Below, piece after piece: positions 15,076 to 24,241 of a stretch of DNA of 64,000 nt; positions within the stretch are counted from its first letter, which is position 1, and every line of letters begins with the position of its first letter. The notes below the pieces were generated by a model. It saw only the letters and a list, made by a program, of their open reading frames with translations. It searched no databases and was not told the DNA's origin. Location of the stretch: contig JAQTTG010000004.1 in NCBI GenBank assembly GCA_028710885.1, positions 208,215-272,214 of the forward strand. Reading direction: 5' to 3'. This DNA is from Sulfuricurvum sp. Its GTDB lineage: Bacteria > Campylobacterota > Campylobacteria > Campylobacterales > Sulfurimonadaceae. The position numbers and the translations under genes are program-made.

Positions 15076-16935
15076 ATGCGTATTTTCTTAATTATTTTAC
15101 TACCAATCATTGTCCTATTAATGATGCTCTACTCTTTTTTTGATCCAAAACCTATCGAAAAAATTAATAATTTGACTTCAGTCCCCATCGTCTTATCAAA
15201 TCCGACTGTGCCAGATATTTCATTAGACACACTCTCTACACCAACATCAATAGCCCTATTATGCGATCCAAAGTCTTCATCCATGATCAGTAGAATATTA
15301 CGAATTTCGGGCGTTCCATTCTTTTTTGCAGACAATCTAAATAGTTTGTCTGCAAAAATTGCCTATCTGGATGCGGGATCTTTTCTTCCAAATTGGTTTA
15401 CCCCTGAACGGGTTACAATGTTGGAAAATTTTGTTGACAAAGGGGGCCGTTTAATTATTGTTGGTGTCAATCATGATATTGCATCAAAACTCTCCCCTAT
15501 TTTGCAATCACGATCTCTTAACACTGGGCATATGCACAAAAAATTTACACTTCTACCCGACAAATGGAACCGATATTTAGATGACCCGAATGAACAAAAC
15601 TATACATTATCTACAATGGATGATAAAGCTCCTTATTCTACCGCTATTACAACCTATTCAAAAGACACTATTCTTGCACGTTATGAAGATGGAAATGTGG
15701 CAGCAATCCGATACAAATACAAAAAAGGAGATATTACCTTGATAGGAATATCTTCATATGATTTACGGCTTCGTAATTTAGTCGGAAGAGATTACAATGC
15801 CAATCAGCACTATTGTGACGATTTTGAACCACTTTCAGACTATCTTTCTTTGTTAATAAAAGGGATGTATGAATCAACATTTCCGATAGGGGTAACCCTT
15901 CATACCGCTCCTTATGGGTACCAATCAACTCTTTTAATTACGCATGACGTTGATTACCGATATTCCATGGAGGAAGGGATGAAAAAGTTTGCTGAATCAG
16001 AAATACGTGAACATACCCCAAGTACTTTTTTTATCCAAACAAAATATCTCACTGATGATAAAGATGTCGCTTTTTTTACCCCAAAAACAGCACGAATTTT
16101 CCCTTGGTTGCAAAAAAATGGGTTTGAAATTGGCTCCCATACTGTAATGCATACTCGAAACTTCAATAAGCTCCCTATAGGTACGTGCAAAGAATTTTAT
16201 CCTGAGTATAAACCAATCAGCTTTACCGATACGGAAGATCAAAATAATCCAACCCTTTGCGGTGAATTAAAAGTAAGTAAAGAACTTTTAAATGGGATAA
16301 AGGGAGGCAATATTGTATCTTTTAGAAGTGGAGAACTTTTGTATCACAAAGACCTACCCCATGTTATGGAACGGCTCGGATACACTCAAGGTTCTAACTT
16401 TTCAGCTGAAGATGTACTCTCCTATTTTCCTTATCGCTATCCTTACGATAAATATACCCTTGATAAAGAAAGCAATATATTTGAATTCCCATTAAGTTAT
16501 GAAGATGAAATGTCACCTCCTCTTATATTTCGTGTGAACAAAGCGGTAAGCTTATTTGATAAAATTTATAATAATGGTGCAGTTTTTGTTTTATTAATAC
16601 ATCCTGATTGCACATGGTGGAAACTTAAAAATTTTGATTTATCGTTTGAAGAAAAATTTCTTCATGCCCTTCCTAATGATGTTTGGCGCACAACAATGTC
16701 TAAAGCTGGAAATTTTTGGCATTTTAGAGATACACTTAATTGGCACTATCAACAGCTGAACAACCATCTTATCATCACAATCAAATCACACTCTGATTTT
16801 AAAGGTATAACATTTACCTTAAATACAAACTATCATGTGCGCTCTATCACATCAGGAGTACATGTTCAAAATCAAAAAATTATTGGTGATTTACATAATG
16901 GAGAGAATCAATGGGAATTTGACATTGTTCCTTAA
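15076..16935 (+). CDS. Membrane-anchored polysaccharide deacetylase-like protein
   Basis: A 619-residue protein with one N-terminal membrane helix (4-21), a Rossmann-like domain about 55-260 (ENFVDKGGRLIIVGVNHD), a NodB-type barrel about 275-520 and a beta-rich tail. Deacetylase motifs are recognisable: THDVD (289-293), GSHTVMH (353-359) with two metal-binding His, FRSGE (416-420) and LLIHPD (506-511). It should act in the periplasm on a polymer made by the GT2 encoded downstream, as PgaB or PelA do. GGAGGG stands 5 nt before the ATG, a strong ribosome site. First gene of the exopolysaccharide locus; the next gene overlaps its end. Substrate is unknown. Confidence 0.82.
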   Translation: MRIFLIILLPIIVLLMMLYSFFDPKPIEKINNLTSVPIVLSNPTVPDISLDTLSTPTSIALLCDPKSSSMISRILRISGVPFFFADNLNSLSAKIAYLDAGSFLPNWFTPERVTMLENFVDKGGRLIIVGVNHDIASKLSPILQSRSLNTGHMHKKFTLLPDKWNRYLDDPNEQNYTLSTMDDKAPYSTAITTYSKDTILARYEDGNVAAIRYKYKKGDITLIGISSYDLRLRNLVGRDYNANQHYCDDFEPLSDYLSLLIKGMYESTFPIGVTLHTAPYGYQSTLLITHDVDYRYSMEEGMKKFAESEIREHTPSTFFIQTKYLTDDKDVAFFTPKTARIFPWLQKNGFEIGSHTVMHTRNFNKLPIGTCKEFYPEYKPISFTDTEDQNNPTLCGELKVSKELLNGIKGGNIVSFRSGELLYHKDLPHVMERLGYTQGSNFSAEDVLSYFPYRYPYDKYTLDKESNIFEFPLSYEDEMSPPLIFRVNKAVSLFDKIYNNGAVFVLLIHPDCTWWKLKNFDLSFEEKFLHALPNDVWRTTMSKAGNFWHFRDTLNWHYQQLNNHLIITIKSHSDFKGITFTLNTNYHVRSITSGVHVQNQKIIGDLHNGENQWEFDIVP

Positions 16936-17740
16936 ACTATATCCCTCTGTCCAAATAATATTAGCATTACTCATTCTCATTCTTTTCTACGGATGCGCCA
17001 AGCCCAATATTCCAAATAAAGAAATAACAAACGGAGTGTGGGCATGGAACCGTTTGGATAATCTGTCAAAAACATCTCAATATTCAATTAGTACTGTGTA
17101 TTTACAACGACACAACACAGAAATTGACGAACCTTTCCGTCAAGATGCTAAACAGCTTAAAAATGGTTATATATTTTGGCTTTTGGATGGAAACACAGCA
17201 TCCATTGATGATCCCTCATTTATCCAATACGATATCTCTATTCTCGATCAAGCGCTCAAAGAGCACATAGAGATACAAGGGCTTCATCTTGATATAGAGC
17301 TCTATACTCGAGCTGACTATACTCCTGAAACAATGGAAAATTTATGGCGCCGCTATCTGATCACATTGAAAAATGTTGCTGATGAATTACATAAAAGAGG
17401 GTTAAAACTCTCTATCTCTATCCCTTTTTGGCTCGATACAATAACGCTCAACAATCGTCCACTATGCGATCAAGTGATGGACATTGCCGATGAAACCGTT
17501 ATCATGTCCTATCGTACTGATTCAAATGATCTTTTAGCAACGGTTGAGCATGAATTAAACTATGCACAGACGCATGGAAAATCTATCTTTTTAGCAGTTG
17601 ACCTCTCCCCATCCAATGAAGCAAATGGAGAAAAACTATCATTTTTTAATCATAAGAATAAATTAAAGGATGTTATAACTATTAAAATTAATAATATATC
17701 ATTCAAAGGATGGGTATTTCACAGCCTTGATGATATTTAA
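16898..17740 (+). CDS. Glycoside-hydrolase-like lipoprotein
   Basis: A 280-residue probable lipoprotein: N-terminal membrane segment ending in LFYGC (Cys33), then a TIM-barrel-like chain with GLHLDIELYTRADYTPET, LKLSISIPFWLD and DETVIMSYRTDSND. Acidic residues at strand ends (DIE; DE in ADETVIMSY) suggest a glycosidase, as in the hydrolase half of PgaB or PelA, which here would be a separate protein. I chose the ATG at 16898, overlapping the deacetylase gene by 38 nt, since the region before it (to 16835) is unlike a signal sequence. The family is not recognised with certainty. Confidence 0.72.
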   Translation: MERINGNLTLFLKLYPSVQIILALLILILFYGCAKPNIPNKEITNGVWAWNRLDNLSKTSQYSISTVYLQRHNTEIDEPFRQDAKQLKNGYIFWLLDGNTASIDDPSFIQYDISILDQALKEHIEIQGLHLDIELYTRADYTPETMENLWRRYLITLKNVADELHKRGLKLSISIPFWLDTITLNNRPLCDQVMDIADETVIMSYRTDSNDLLATVEHELNYAQTHGKSIFLAVDLSPSNEANGEKLSFFNHKNKLKDVITIKINNISFKGWVFHSLDDI

Positions 17741-17784
17741 TCATATAATAAGTCACATTTCTGTTAATTGTTACCTAAATACAG

Positions 17785-17790
17785 TATACT
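17785..17790 (+). promoter_or_regulatory. Candidate internal promoter before the receiver gene
   Basis: TATACT in an AT-rich 84-nt gap, giving a leader of about 28 nt. It would allow the receiver-to-GT2 genes to be transcribed apart from the deacetylase pair. Confidence 0.35.
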
Positions 17791-17824
17791 ATCAATAATT
17801 CTTATCTAATAAAGTTTAACTAAT

Positions 17825-18217
17825 ATGCAAACACCGCCTTTAATATTATGCGTTGATGACAATCAAACAATTATCTCTTTTCTCGTCAACTATTTATCTC
17901 GGAATGGGTATCGAATACTCACTGCTTTCGACGGTGAAGAAGGGCTTGCGAAAATGAAAGAATTTCATCCCGACTTAACGTTACTGGATCTTAATATGCC
18001 GAAGATGACCGGATTTGATGTTGCTTATGCCGCACACAATGATTCTGAATTAATCAAAATTCCCATTGTAATCCTTTCCGCACTTTCACAAGCTCATAAC
18101 AAAGAACGCTACGAGCTAAAAAATGTTTATGATTATCTTACCAAACCGGTCAACCCTGCAAAATTATTATCAGTAATCGAAACTACGTTAAAAGAGTCAA
18201 AACGTCTACATGCGTAA
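17825..18217 (+). CDS. Single-domain response regulator (receiver only)
   Basis: A 130-residue CheY-like receiver: acidic pair CVDDNQT (about 10-14), phospho-acceptor Asp in LTLLDLNMPKMTG, Ser/Thr in VILSALS and Lys in YLTKPVNP. There is no output domain and no adjacent kinase gene. It overlaps the barrel-protein gene by 8 nt and sits inside the exopolysaccharide locus, so it probably controls polymer export or synthesis by protein contact; that is inference. It differs from the chemotaxis CheY encoded at 30755-31129. Confidence 0.92.
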   Translation: MQTPPLILCVDDNQTIISFLVNYLSRNGYRILTAFDGEEGLAKMKEFHPDLTLLDLNMPKMTGFDVAYAAHNDSELIKIPIVILSALSQAHNKERYELKNVYDYLTKPVNPAKLLSVIETTLKESKRLHA

Positions 18218-19274
18218 TTTTAATTTCAGTATACTGTTCGTCCTCATAATCATACCGTCATCTATTTTGGCAGAAATTTCACCCAATAGTTCTTCCAACT
18301 ATTCTGTCGAAAATTACGATGAAAATATTAAAAACATCTCTAATCTAATTTCTAAAAATGATTTTCCGCAAGCAATAGATCGCCTGCAGGCTATGGATAA
18401 ACGCTATCCGGAGAATGTTGAAATTCTTGAACTTTTGGCATCTTTACAGTATTGGAGCCACAACTATCCGGAAGCTACTTCTTATTATCAAATACTTTAT
18501 AATAAAACTCATAATTCATTCTACTTAGATAAAATCGATGAGATTTCGACTGCATCGGTGAATGATCAATTCACGGTTAAAAAGAACTTTGTCATGCTAA
18601 AAGGTGAAGCCTATAGCTATGGTTCCAATCATAATTCAGAGCAAGACATCACTTTCCAAGCAGGCATTCACGCATTAGAAATGACATGGATAGGAAGTAC
18701 CGCATCGATTCATCGGTATGCTCTTACCGATCGACAAAATGGCTTAGAGGTTTATCGTAATTTAGGAGAAAAAACCTCTAAACGATGGGGATTTATTTCA
18801 TTATATCAATCACCAAATCCATACTTTTTGCCTTTATGGGATTACTCTGCCGGAATTTATCAGGGAATTTTTCAAGATACGGAAATTGGGCTAGTATATC
18901 GACGTATGATATTTCAAAATGCTTCGATCGATATTTACAAGCCTTCTATCGCATTTCCAATACCATGGAATAATACTATGCGATTAACCGAAGAACTCTA
19001 TTTGGTCCCTTCTTCCCACTCTTATGCGAATGTCTCCACATTGGCTTATGATCCGACAGAGCATCTTCATCTGCACTACGCCCTTACACTCGGAAATGGT
19101 TACGAAGTCACCGGAGCCGATCCTCTTTTACACACACGCACTTTTTCTCAAGCAATAGGGGGAGATTGGCGCTTTAGTCCTTCATGGTCAATAGGAATTG
19201 CATTAACCGATGGAAGAAGAACCAATTTATACCGAAGAAGCGGTGGAGAAATATTTCTCAAATATTTTTGGTAA
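18210..19274 (+). CDS. YaiO-like outer-membrane beta-barrel with TPR-like N-terminus
   Basis: A 354-residue protein with signal peptide (cut near SSILA-EI), a TPR-like helical part (about 30-105, ISKNDFPQAIDRLQAMDKRYPENVEILELLASLQYW) and a beta-barrel to the end (aromatic-terminated strands, final residues EIFLKYFW). TPR plus YaiO-type barrel is the plan of exopolysaccharide secretins such as PgaA and BcsC, though shorter. It would conduct the polymer through the outer membrane. It overlaps the receiver gene by 8 nt, and the next gene starts directly after its stop. Confidence 0.82.
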   Translation: MRNFNFSILFVLIIIPSSILAEISPNSSSNYSVENYDENIKNISNLISKNDFPQAIDRLQAMDKRYPENVEILELLASLQYWSHNYPEATSYYQILYNKTHNSFYLDKIDEISTASVNDQFTVKKNFVMLKGEAYSYGSNHNSEQDITFQAGIHALEMTWIGSTASIHRYALTDRQNGLEVYRNLGEKTSKRWGFISLYQSPNPYFLPLWDYSAGIYQGIFQDTEIGLVYRRMIFQNASIDIYKPSIAFPIPWNNTMRLTEELYLVPSSHSYANVSTLAYDPTEHLHLHYALTLGNGYEVTGADPLLHTRTFSQAIGGDWRFSPSWSIGIALTDGRRTNLYRRSGGEIFLKYFW

Positions 19275-20849
19275 ATGCAAATATTTCGCTGTAAAATAAA
19301 AAAGATCACTTATCTATTTTATTTATCACTACTTTCTCATTTTCTTTATGCTCAACCCCCTCAACTTTTACCAAAAGAACGAGTTTATACCCTCAGACTT
19401 TTTTCTGCTACCTCTATCGAAGCAGCCCAACATGAACTGCATAAATACTCTTTACCAAATCAAAATAATATTAAACTTTATAAAGTTGGACCCTATATTG
19501 TTGCTCAATACGGTATGAGCAAAACACCAGATGCCCTCAATTCAGATTTAAACCAATACATTAAAATAGGCTTTAAACACGCCATCATTATGACAACGAC
19601 AACTTGGCATATGCAAACCGAAGAGATCAATCAAACAATACCTGATGAACAACCTACTATAGACTTATTACCAGCAGTTGCGAATGAAGAAACGTTAATA
19701 ATAGAATCTCCTACTAAATCAACACACATATCTTTTATCGACCATTCAAAAAAAATAACTATTTTTTTCCGACACTTTCTGATATCAGGTATCCTTTTTT
19801 TTATCATCCTCTCATTTATTACTATTTTTGCCCTGTTCATTCATAAAACACGAATTGAATCAAAAATGAGAGAAGTCGAAAAATTAAAAAATTTTTATCG
19901 GGATCATTTAACACTTTCCCTTTTTGATGAAGTACCAGAAGATGCAATCTCACCTCTGCATAAAGAACTAGAATACGAAGCCTTCAGTGATATTGTTATT
20001 GAGCTTCTTGAAACATTTAATGATTCTATGTATAAATCTATTTTACATAACGCGCTTATACACTATGGTGTATTGGATTATTATCTCGATATAGCAATGT
20101 CAAATCAAAGTACAAATAATCGACTTAATGCGGTGGATCGTCTTGCTATGTGTCATTATGAAGAGAATCATCCATTCTTTTTATCTATTATCCGCGATGA
20201 CTCAATCGATATCTCTATCCGGAACAGTGCATTAACAGGACTTAGCTTTATACTTGATCCAGAAGAATCAGAACTTTTTTTATCAGCCCTTATCAAAACG
20301 GATACATCCGGTAAATTTACCGAATATTTGTTAAGCAATGCAATACAAAGATTTATTGAACTCGATAATCACATGGCCATCATCGCAATATTTTATTGGT
20401 TACAGCTTCAATCGAACTATTTCACCCTCAAAGCTTTTATTGAAGCTGTCTCCATCATTGGATATGAATCGATTATTCCAGAATTGCAATCTCTATATTT
20501 TATGAGTGTTCATGAAAGTCTAAAAATAACCATCGTAAGAGCGCTTGGAACTTTTGGGCATATAACGGATAAAACCATTTTAGTTGATGCATTCAAAAGT
20601 AGCAATGAGACGCTTCGCATAGTAGCAGCAAAAAGTATATCATCCTATCAAGGAAGTGATTTAACTACTCTCGCATCTCTGCACCTTAGTGATGATTCAT
20701 TTTACGTTCGATACAATATTTCGCGTTCTCTATCCAAACTCAACGGCGGTATCGATATTTTGCATAACATTGCGATTTCCGGACAAGATTTATTTGCTAG
20801 AGAATGTGCCGTCTTTTCACTTCACCTGATAGAAGACACAAATGTTTGA
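19275..20849 (+). CDS. SPOR-like/HEAT-repeat inner-membrane protein
   Basis: A 524-residue protein: signal-like segment (about 9-26), a SPOR-like domain (about 35-110, YTLRLFSATSIEAAQHELHK then YKVGPYIVAQYG), a linker, one membrane helix (about 164-188) and a cytosolic HEAT-repeat domain (about 215-524) of helical pairs such as ISIRNSALTGLSFILDPEE and LRIVAAKSISSYQGSD. The topology would link peptidoglycan or polymer in the periplasm with the cytosolic GT2. It begins at the base after the barrel gene's stop and overlaps the GT2 gene by 8 nt. I know no characterised protein with this exact domain order. Confidence 0.78.
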   Translation: MQIFRCKIKKITYLFYLSLLSHFLYAQPPQLLPKERVYTLRLFSATSIEAAQHELHKYSLPNQNNIKLYKVGPYIVAQYGMSKTPDALNSDLNQYIKIGFKHAIIMTTTTWHMQTEEINQTIPDEQPTIDLLPAVANEETLIIESPTKSTHISFIDHSKKITIFFRHFLISGILFFIILSFITIFALFIHKTRIESKMREVEKLKNFYRDHLTLSLFDEVPEDAISPLHKELEYEAFSDIVIELLETFNDSMYKSILHNALIHYGVLDYYLDIAMSNQSTNNRLNAVDRLAMCHYEENHPFFLSIIRDDSIDISIRNSALTGLSFILDPEESELFLSALIKTDTSGKFTEYLLSNAIQRFIELDNHMAIIAIFYWLQLQSNYFTLKAFIEAVSIIGYESIIPELQSLYFMSVHESLKITIVRALGTFGHITDKTILVDAFKSSNETLRIVAAKSISSYQGSDLTTLASLHLSDDSFYVRYNISRSLSKLNGGIDILHNIAISGQDLFARECAVFSLHLIEDTNV

Positions 20850-22239
20850 CATACTCTTAATTATTATTATCCTTGTACAAATAATTATTTTTATTTACTT
20901 TCTCATTCTCAATAGTACCTATTCGGCTTTTACATTTATTGCATTGGATGATATTATTAAACGAGAAGTATACGGTAGCCGATTTCGACTTCACCAAACC
21001 CTTTCCACTTCTTTATACAGGCCTATTTCTCTTATTGTTCCTGCTTACAATGAACAAGCAACTATTGTCAGCAGTATCCGTTCTCAGCTAGCTTTACACT
21101 ATCCAGAATACGAAATAATCATTGTCAATGATGGGTCAAAAGATGAAACCATAAGTCGATTAGTAGAGGCATTCCATTTTATACCCGTTGAAAAACCTGT
21201 AAAACTAGAAATATACCATCAGCCAATCAGACAAGTTTACATCTCTTTAATAAATCCAAATTTATGGCTTATCGATAAAGACAACGGTGGAAAATTCGAT
21301 GCAATAAACTGCGGTATTAATGCTTGTAACTATCCCCTATTTTGTGTTGTTGACGCGGATTCTTTACTAGAGCATGACAGCCTCTTACGAGCAGGCTCTA
21401 TTTTTGCCCACGATAAAGAAGTCGTAGCAGTAGGAGGAACTGTTCGTCCATTAAACGGATGTACCGTTGTCAATGGTCAAGTTATCTCTATCAAAACACC
21501 CTCAAAATGGATAGAGCTATTTCAATCTGTTGAATACACTCGTGGATTTTTAGCTGGGCGATCAGCATGGAATTTATTTGATGCTTTACTCATCATTTCA
21601 GGTGCTTTTGGTATTTTTCGAAAAGATATTGCACAAAAGATAGGAGGATACCGCCATACAGTAGGCGAAGATATGGATTTGGTCGTTCGGATACATCGCT
21701 ATTGTATCGATAATGCTATCCCCTATAAAATTCTCTCCGTTCCTGACCCTATATGCTGGACACAAGTGCCTGATGACTGGACATCACTCATGAAACAGCG
21801 AAACCGTTGGCACAGAGGGCTGATTGATGTTTTATGGCACAATAAAGTTATGTTATTCAACCCAAAATACAAAAAAGTAGGATTACTCGGTATGACCTAT
21901 TTTTTCTTTGTCGAGGCATTAGGACCAACCATAGAAATGTTTGGATATATCAGTTTTATTATCTTCTATATTTTCGGATTGATCGATAGAGAAATCAGTA
22001 TTTATATCTTTTTATTCGCATTTACGTGGGGAAGCTATATCACTCTAAGCTCAATTTTCTTGGACAATTTTATCCATAAACGCTATTCAACCAGTAGAGA
22101 TTTACTCAAACTTGCCCTCTTTGGCTTATTTGAATCTTTTGGCTACCGTCAGCTCATGACAATCGAACGATTTATCGCGACATTTCAATTTTGGCGTAAA
22201 GGTTGGGGAAAAATTAATCGTAAAGAAATCGCACCGTAA
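20842..22239 (+). CDS. Processive family-2 glycosyltransferase (PgaC-like)
   Basis: A 465-residue inner-membrane synthase. The GT-A domain has LIVPAYNE (64-71), VNDGS (D97), DAD (D171/D173) for sugar-nucleotide/metal binding, GEDMD (catalytic-type Asp277) and QRNRW (319-323), the Q-x-x-R-W hallmark of processive enzymes such as cellulose, hyaluronan and PNAG synthases. One membrane helix precedes the domain (about 1-27) and three or four follow (about 345-435). No PilZ domain is present. With a deacetylase next to it a beta-linked N-acetylhexosamine polymer is likely, but the sugar is not proven. Confidence 0.9.
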   Translation: MFDILLIIIILVQIIIFIYFLILNSTYSAFTFIALDDIIKREVYGSRFRLHQTLSTSLYRPISLIVPAYNEQATIVSSIRSQLALHYPEYEIIIVNDGSKDETISRLVEAFHFIPVEKPVKLEIYHQPIRQVYISLINPNLWLIDKDNGGKFDAINCGINACNYPLFCVVDADSLLEHDSLLRAGSIFAHDKEVVAVGGTVRPLNGCTVVNGQVISIKTPSKWIELFQSVEYTRGFLAGRSAWNLFDALLIISGAFGIFRKDIAQKIGGYRHTVGEDMDLVVRIHRYCIDNAIPYKILSVPDPICWTQVPDDWTSLMKQRNRWHRGLIDVLWHNKVMLFNPKYKKVGLLGMTYFFFVEALGPTIEMFGYISFIIFYIFGLIDREISIYIFLFAFTWGSYITLSSIFLDNFIHKRYSTSRDLLKLALFGLFESFGYRQLMTIERFIATFQFWRKGWGKINRKEIAP

Positions 22240-22245
22240 TAGATA

Positions 22246-22752
22246 TTATTTTGACTCTTTTAATGCAGCTTCTATCGCTTGCCCAACTTTTACAGCTCTA
22301 TGCTTTCCTAAATAACAATGGATATAAATTTTTTCCTCTTGATGCGTTTGCACATATCCAATAATTTTATTTATCTCTTCCTTTGCACTGTCTGTATTTA
22401 ATTTGTCAGAATCCAATGGAAAATTGATCACCTTCAAATTAGATGTTTTACAATTTTCTTTTTCCACTTCGTACAAATCTTTTTCTTGTGGAATGCCAGA
22501 TGTATTTAGTAATGAAATTACTGTCGTAACATGCAGTTTATTTTTAAGGGCATCCAAATCATCTTGTCTCGGATACGCGCCTATAATAACGTTTGAACTA
22601 ACCACTTTTGCATCCGCCTGTAGCCAATGCAAAGGGTATAAGTAAGGTTCTAAAAAAGCAAAAAGCTGAAAAACAATAATACCGATTACTGCTGTAAATA
22701 CACTAAGTGGCATAATGTTTGCCATTATTTTTTTGAAAAAAGATTTAATCAT
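22246..22752 (-). CDS. Membrane-anchored dual-specificity phosphatase-like protein
   Basis: A 168-residue protein: one membrane helix (about 15-37), then a small phosphatase-like domain with a P-loop HCYLGKHR fitting H-C-x5-R (Cys nucleophile and Arg). The upstream segment IIGAYPRQDDLDALKNKLHV and VISLLNTSG resemble the start of DSP/PTP folds. The general-acid Asp may be in FPLDSDKLNTDS. It faces the exopolysaccharide genes convergently, its stop 6 nt from the GT2 stop. It might control the locus or be independent; its substrate (phosphotyrosine, phosphoinositide-like or other) is unknown. Confidence 0.78.
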   Translation of the reverse strand: MIKSFFKKIMANIMPLSVFTAVIGIIVFQLFAFLEPYLYPLHWLQADAKVVSSNVIIGAYPRQDDLDALKNKLHVTTVISLLNTSGIPQEKDLYEVEKENCKTSNLKVINFPLDSDKLNTDSAKEEINKIIGYVQTHQEEKIYIHCYLGKHRAVKVGQAIEAALKESK

Positions 22753-22941
22753 TTACAATACACCTTTGCTATCAAATTTTAGATTATATAATCTATTTTT
22801 ATTTTAAAATCAGAATTATGGCTAAAATCTTCCATAAAGTATATTATTATCTTTAAATACTTTATATTTATGCCATACTAATAATGCAACGTCATATGAT
22901 AGTGTAAACATTAAATTGACCTATTTTCAGCCTCATTTGGC

Positions 22942-22947
22942 TATAAT
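22942..22947 (+). promoter_or_regulatory. -10 box for serS
   Basis: TATAAT in an AT-rich 227-nt gap (22753-22979) that holds nothing else I can recognise. It predicts a start near 22954 and a leader of about 26 nt. Confidence 0.5.
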
Positions 22948-22979
22948 CGATCATTATTAAATAGCAGGAATAACCCTTT

Positions 22980-24224
22980 ATGATCGATGTAAAACTTCTC
23001 CAGAAAAATTTTGACGAAACCGCTAGAGCCCTCATGCGCAAAAAAGTCTCAGCAGAGACGATTGGCGAATTAAAATCTGCCAACGAAATCCTCAAAAGTG
23101 CCAAACTTTCCTACGAAACCCTCCAAGCCAAACAAAACGAATTGAGCAAACTCTTCGGGCAATACAAAAAAGAGGGAAAAAGCACCGACGATCTCAAAAT
23201 CGAAGTCGATGCCAATAAAATCACGTTAAATGAACTGCTTGAAACTCAACGCAACGCCGAAGAAGCCCTCGATGCGATCATCATGCGTATCCCGAATATC
23301 CCCGATACGGATGTTCCTGATGGGGAAGACGAAGAGAGCAACGTTGAGCTTCGCAAAGTGCTCACTCCGCCAACCTTTAGCTTTACTCCTAAAGAGCACT
23401 GGGAACTCGCTGAACAAAACGGCTGGATCGATTTTGAGAGGGGTGTCAAACTTGCCAAAAGCCGCTTCAGCGTTGTCAGCGGTATGGGTGCACGACTGGA
23501 GCGCGCCCTCATCAACTTTATGCTCGATTTCAACCGTGAGCGCGGCTTCCAAGAGTTCAGCGTTCCGATGCTCGTCAACCGCCATGCATTAGAGGGAACG
23601 GGACAGCTTCCGAAATTCGAAGATGATCTGTTCAAAGTCGAGGAAGAAGAGCTCTATCTCATCCCGACCGCCGAAGTACCCCTCACCAACCTCTACCAAG
23701 ACGAAATTTTAGCCTCTACCGATCTGCCGATCAAAATGACGGGATACACCTCATGTTTCCGTAAAGAGGCGGGAAGCGGCGGACGTGACGTGCGCGGGAT
23801 GATCCGTCAGCACCAGTTTCACAAAGTTGAACTGGTCGCCATCACAACCCAAGAGCAAAGCGACGCGGTATTTGATGAGATGGTCGCGTGTGCTTCCGAT
23901 CTGCTCTCCGCACTCGGTCTTCCACACCGCCTCGTCACCCTCTGCACGGGTGATCTCGGTTTCGGTGCGGCACGTACCGTCGATCTCGAAGTATGGCTTC
24001 CAGGGCAAAACACCTACCGTGAGATCAGCTCCGTCTCCAATACGAGAGATTTCCAAGCCCGCCGCGCGAAGATCCGCTACAAAGAAGAGGGAAAAAACAT
24101 CCTCGCCCATACCCTTAACGGTTCAAGTTTAGCGGTTGGACGGACGATGGTAGCTATTATGGAAAATTTTCAGCAAGAAGACGGCTCAATCGTTATTCCT
24201 GCAGCATTGCAAAAATACCTCTAA
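22980..24224 (+). CDS. serS: Seryl-tRNA synthetase
   Basis: Charges tRNA-Ser in the cytosol; class II synthetase of 414 residues, normal length. The N-terminal coiled-coil arm (about 1-105) binds tRNA. The catalytic core shows motif 1 region ([14 protein letters not shown]), [10 protein letters not shown], motif 2 [25 protein letters not shown] and motif 3 [20 protein letters not shown]. Base composition is richer in G+C than the exopolysaccharide genes beside it. It is followed after 17 nt by the TPR gene, likely one operon. Confidence 0.98.
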   Translation: MIDVKLLQKNFDETARALMRKKVSAETIGELKSANEILKSAKLSYETLQAKQNELSKLFGQYKKEGKSTDDLKIEVDANKITLNELLETQRNAEEALDAIIMRIPNIPDTDVPDGEDEESNVELRKVLTPPTFSFTPKEHWELAEQNGWIDFERGVKLAKSRFSVVSGMGARLERALINFMLDFNRERGFQEFSVPMLVNRHALEGTGQLPKFEDDLFKVEEEELYLIPTAEVPLTNLYQDEILASTDLPIKMTGYTSCFRKEAGSGGRDVRGMIRQHQFHKVELVAITTQEQSDAVFDEMVACASDLLSALGLPHRLVTLCTGDLGFGAARTVDLEVWLPGQNTYREISSVSNTRDFQARRAKIRYKEEGKNILAHTLNGSSLAVGRTMVAIMENFQQEDGSIVIPAALQKYL

Positions 24225-24241
24225 AAGGTTAAAGAGAGCCC

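Noticed and set aside
22753..22979. Possible tRNA or small RNA in the gap before serS
   Set aside because: No cloverleaf, hairpin or terminator seen; only a -10 box for serS.
23226..23635. Several 100-130 residue frames within serS on both strands
   Set aside because: They are by-products of the more GC-rich serS codons; no family features.
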